DNA of 64,000 nt from Sympetrum striolatum (taxonomy: Eukaryota > Arthropoda > Insecta > Odonata > Libellulidae). Made by a program: the position numbers and the translations under genes. Below, piece by piece: positions 63,703-64,000 of the stretch. Position 1 is the stretch's first letter. Each line of letters opens with the position of its first letter. The notes beneath the pieces were generated by a model. That model made no database searches and had not been told where the DNA came from. It saw only the letters and a list, made by a program, of their open reading frames with translations. The stretch is from positions 26,280,562 through 26,344,561 of the forward strand of contig OX388347.1 of the NCBI GenBank assembly GCA_947579665.1, written 5' to 3'.

Positions 63703-64000
63703 GTTTATTACTCATGCAATAATTCTCGTTTTAAGTTGAAATGTTTTTACAAAATTGAAAGAAAAAGCACGCTATAAATAGACGCTACATAATTATATCA
63801 ACTCATTGTTTTAAATAAAAGGTTTATCGAGAGCAAACGCATATCGGGAACTTGATCATTCTAACGTTCATGTAAACTGGTTTCAACCGTTCATGTTTTT
63901 AGAAATATGATTCCACGAGTAAAAACCAACGACATTTTCTATAATTTTATCGCTATCATCAAAACTCAAGATCGACTTAAATTTAAAGCTAATGTAAGAA

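Noticed and set aside
1..64000. CRISPR arrays, bacterial operons, rRNA genes, intact viral genes
   Set aside because: The window is eukaryotic in structure. No regularly spaced short repeats, rRNA motifs or intact viral reading frames were seen.

Overview
The window is AT-rich eukaryotic DNA, most likely from an arthropod and probably an insect with a large, repeat-laden genome. The grounds are long AT-rich introns with GT-AG borders, degenerate LINE and mariner copies, tRNA-derived SINEs, and only one recognisable gene in 64 kb. I cannot name the species.

The one well-supported gene is on the minus strand, between about 33.68 kb and 13.09 kb. It encodes a TYSND1-type peroxisomal processing protease. 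I rebuilt seven coding exons by hand: 33677-33266, 27118-26406, 22968-22838, 19738-19567, 18682-18552, 15686-15500 and 13200-13094. All six introns are GT-AG and every phase joins. Counted from the first ATG in the most upstream exon (33663), the model has 612 codons. It carries an N-terminal degenerate protease half (GSEGG), a C-terminal catalytic half with His, Asp and Ser in the expected order, and a C-terminal SKL, the classic type 1 peroxisomal targeting signal. The true 5' end is unresolved. A second, speculative gene start lies at 6858-6792 (minus).

The rest is mostly mobile-element debris. 0-10 kb: a roughly 2.07 kb foldback element whose arms contain 51-bp tandem repeats, a retroelement tail, piggyBac-like terminal sequences, and a hAT element with an exact 8-bp target duplication (8527-9664). 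Introns of the protease gene: a deleted mariner copy, two copies of one tRNA-derived SINE with target duplications, a tRNA-like head-to-head inverted repeat, several snapback elements, a ~327-bp tandem array, and a LINE fragment. 34-64 kb: no recognisable gene. This part holds LINE C-terminal fragments of at least three kinds, a ~690-bp composite repeat also found in intron 1, a recent 184-bp tandem duplication, a purine-only-like 0.5 kb tract, two GC-richer promoter-like patches, a ~320-bp tandem repeat family at 40 and 63 kb, and a ~830-bp palindrome whose loop carries a G-quadruplex-type GGG array.

Apart from the protease gene, I see no set of genes working together.
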